A stretch of DNA of 64,000 nucleotides from Gordionus sp. m RMFG-2023. Taxonomy: Eukaryota > Nematomorpha > Gordioida > Chordodea > Parachordodidae. Position numbers and translations under genes: made by a program. The stretch's first letter is position 1, and every line of letters starts with the position of its first letter. The stretch spans positions 20,437,366-20,501,365 of the forward strand of contig NC_088777.1 in the NCBI RefSeq assembly GCF_954871325.1. The letters are read 5' to 3'. Shown piece after piece: positions 63,332 to 64,000 of this stretch. Below the pieces are notes generated by a model. It saw only the letters and a program-made list of their open reading frames with translations, ran no database searches and had not been told where the DNA came from.

Positions 63332-64000
63332 ATGGTCAAACCAAAGCATCAAGTTTGGAAACATTTTTAAAAAGTACGCGATGGTAAATCAGTTAAAGCG
63401 GTATGCAGGTTTTACAAGGTGTCCTATATTACTCACGTTGATAGAGATCAAGCATTTATTAAGCAGCTGTACTGTGCCCTGCCATAATTAAGGAAAACTT
63501 TTATTCAAATTTCAAAATATCAACCTTTACAAAAAATCACATAAATGTAATTTGTAATACTTCTAGCGCTAACGAAGAATTATTAGTGGGAATGATTATC
63601 AAATTTACAATATTTTGTCTTATGACTCAAGAAAATTTAATTCCATTATCTCTGATCAATCTACAAGCAAGGCTATTAAATGCAAATCTCAATCTTGCAT
63701 AACAAGTTTCATAGATAGAATGAATCCCAAAGAAAAAATTGAGCTCGATCAATTGTTTGCAAAGGCTGTATATGCTAGCAATTTACCTTTCCACATCACT
63801 GAAAATCCCTACATCCAAGAATTTTTTAAAAAATTACGTCCTATTTACACTTTACCCAGGCGAAGGCAGCTGGCTGGTTATCTTTTAGACAAAGCGTCAG
63901 GAGATATGAAGGTGAGTGCAGATATAATAGATAAATCTCCTCACTTATCAATTGTATCAGATGGCTGGTGCAACATCAGAAACGAGAGTATTATTAATTT
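63332..64000 (+). pseudogene. hAT-type (BED / DUF659) transposase, running off the window
   Basis: An ATG at 63332 opens MVKPKHQVWKHF, then an in-frame stop, then KVRDGKSVKAVCRFYKVSYI followed by THVDR, a BED finger whose second Cys appears to be Tyr. After a degraded stretch, one frame is open from about 63610 to the edge: SYDSRKFNSIISDQSTSKAI, CITSFIDRMNPKEKIELDQL, NLPFHITENPYIQEFFKKLR, LPRRRQLAGYLLDKASGDMK and SIVSDGWCNIRNESIIN. The P-F-x-x-x-E-N-P-x-x-x-x-F and S-D-G-W-x-N-x-R-x-x-S-I-I-N motifs are the DUF659 signature of one hAT transposase group, and the Asp of SDGW is the expected first catalytic acid. It is probably inactive given the broken finger; the C-terminus is outside the window. 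Confidence 0.75.

Noticed and set aside
1-64000. CRISPR arrays, bacterial operons, LTR elements and retroviral remains
   Set aside because: No regularly spaced short repeats, no polycistronic gene order and no paired long direct repeats with gag/integrase-like coding were seen.

Overview
The window is AT-rich (roughly three quarters A+T by eye) animal DNA. The one host gene I can build is a multi-exon Rho-family guanine-nucleotide exchange factor, read on the + strand from about 14.7 kb to 60.7 kb. Seven compact exons between 54,984 and 57,860 encode an intact DH-PH cassette that closely resembles the second (C-terminal, RhoA-type) GEF unit of Trio/Kalirin/UNC-73. Four upstream exons (14.7, 44.0, 44.5 and 49.8 kb) encode a Ser/Asn-rich, poorly conserved region, and a downstream exon (60.0-60.7 kb) encodes a possible Ig-like segment. 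The exon ends agree in reading phase at every junction. The species cannot be named from this window; a metazoan with an AT-rich, transposon-loaded genome and Asn/Ser-rich proteins fits.

Almost all the rest is transposon debris. Most elements are hAT-superfamily: full or internally deleted copies and MITEs with 8-bp target-site duplications (TSDs) that I could read directly, perfect or with one or two mismatches. Three show BED-finger fragments and hATC dimerisation-domain fragments (4.1-6.6, 17.8-19.4 and 46.6-48.4 kb), and one shows hATC-type coding at 22.3-23.8 kb. The right edge of the window (63.3-64.0 kb) runs into another hAT-like transposase with a DUF659-type motif. The commonest repeat is a short hAT MITE whose arms are full of GGCCCG (TIR about TAGAGATCTGCA). 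It has at least six bounded copies and many fragments, and one copy is split by a 2.7-kb giant foldback element (31,323-34,038) with a 9-bp TSD.

A second recurring element is a reverse-transcriptase family with a QQGDP box and a YLDD catalytic box. Its broken fragments appear at 1.8-2.9, 12.7-12.9, 51.2-51.6, 52.5-54.6 and 61.8-62.4 kb, all on the + strand. A separate RTE-like LINE fragment lies at 34.5-35.5 kb, and tRNA-derived SINE heads lie at 0.45-0.97 kb.

Layout. 1-14.7 kb: upstream intergenic or intronic DNA with SINEs, RT debris and hAT elements. 14.7-15.5 kb: first recognised exon. 15.5-44.0 kb: one 28.5-kb intron filled with hAT copies, the giant palindrome and a LINE. 44.0-49.9 kb: three exons with MITE-filled introns. 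49.9-55.0 kb: intron holding the longest RT fossil. 55.0-57.9 kb: DH-PH exons with short introns. 57.9-60.7 kb: a repeat-bearing intron and the Ig-like exon. 60.7-64.0 kb: RT and hAT remnants. No rRNA, functional tRNA, CRISPR array or bacterial-type operon is present.
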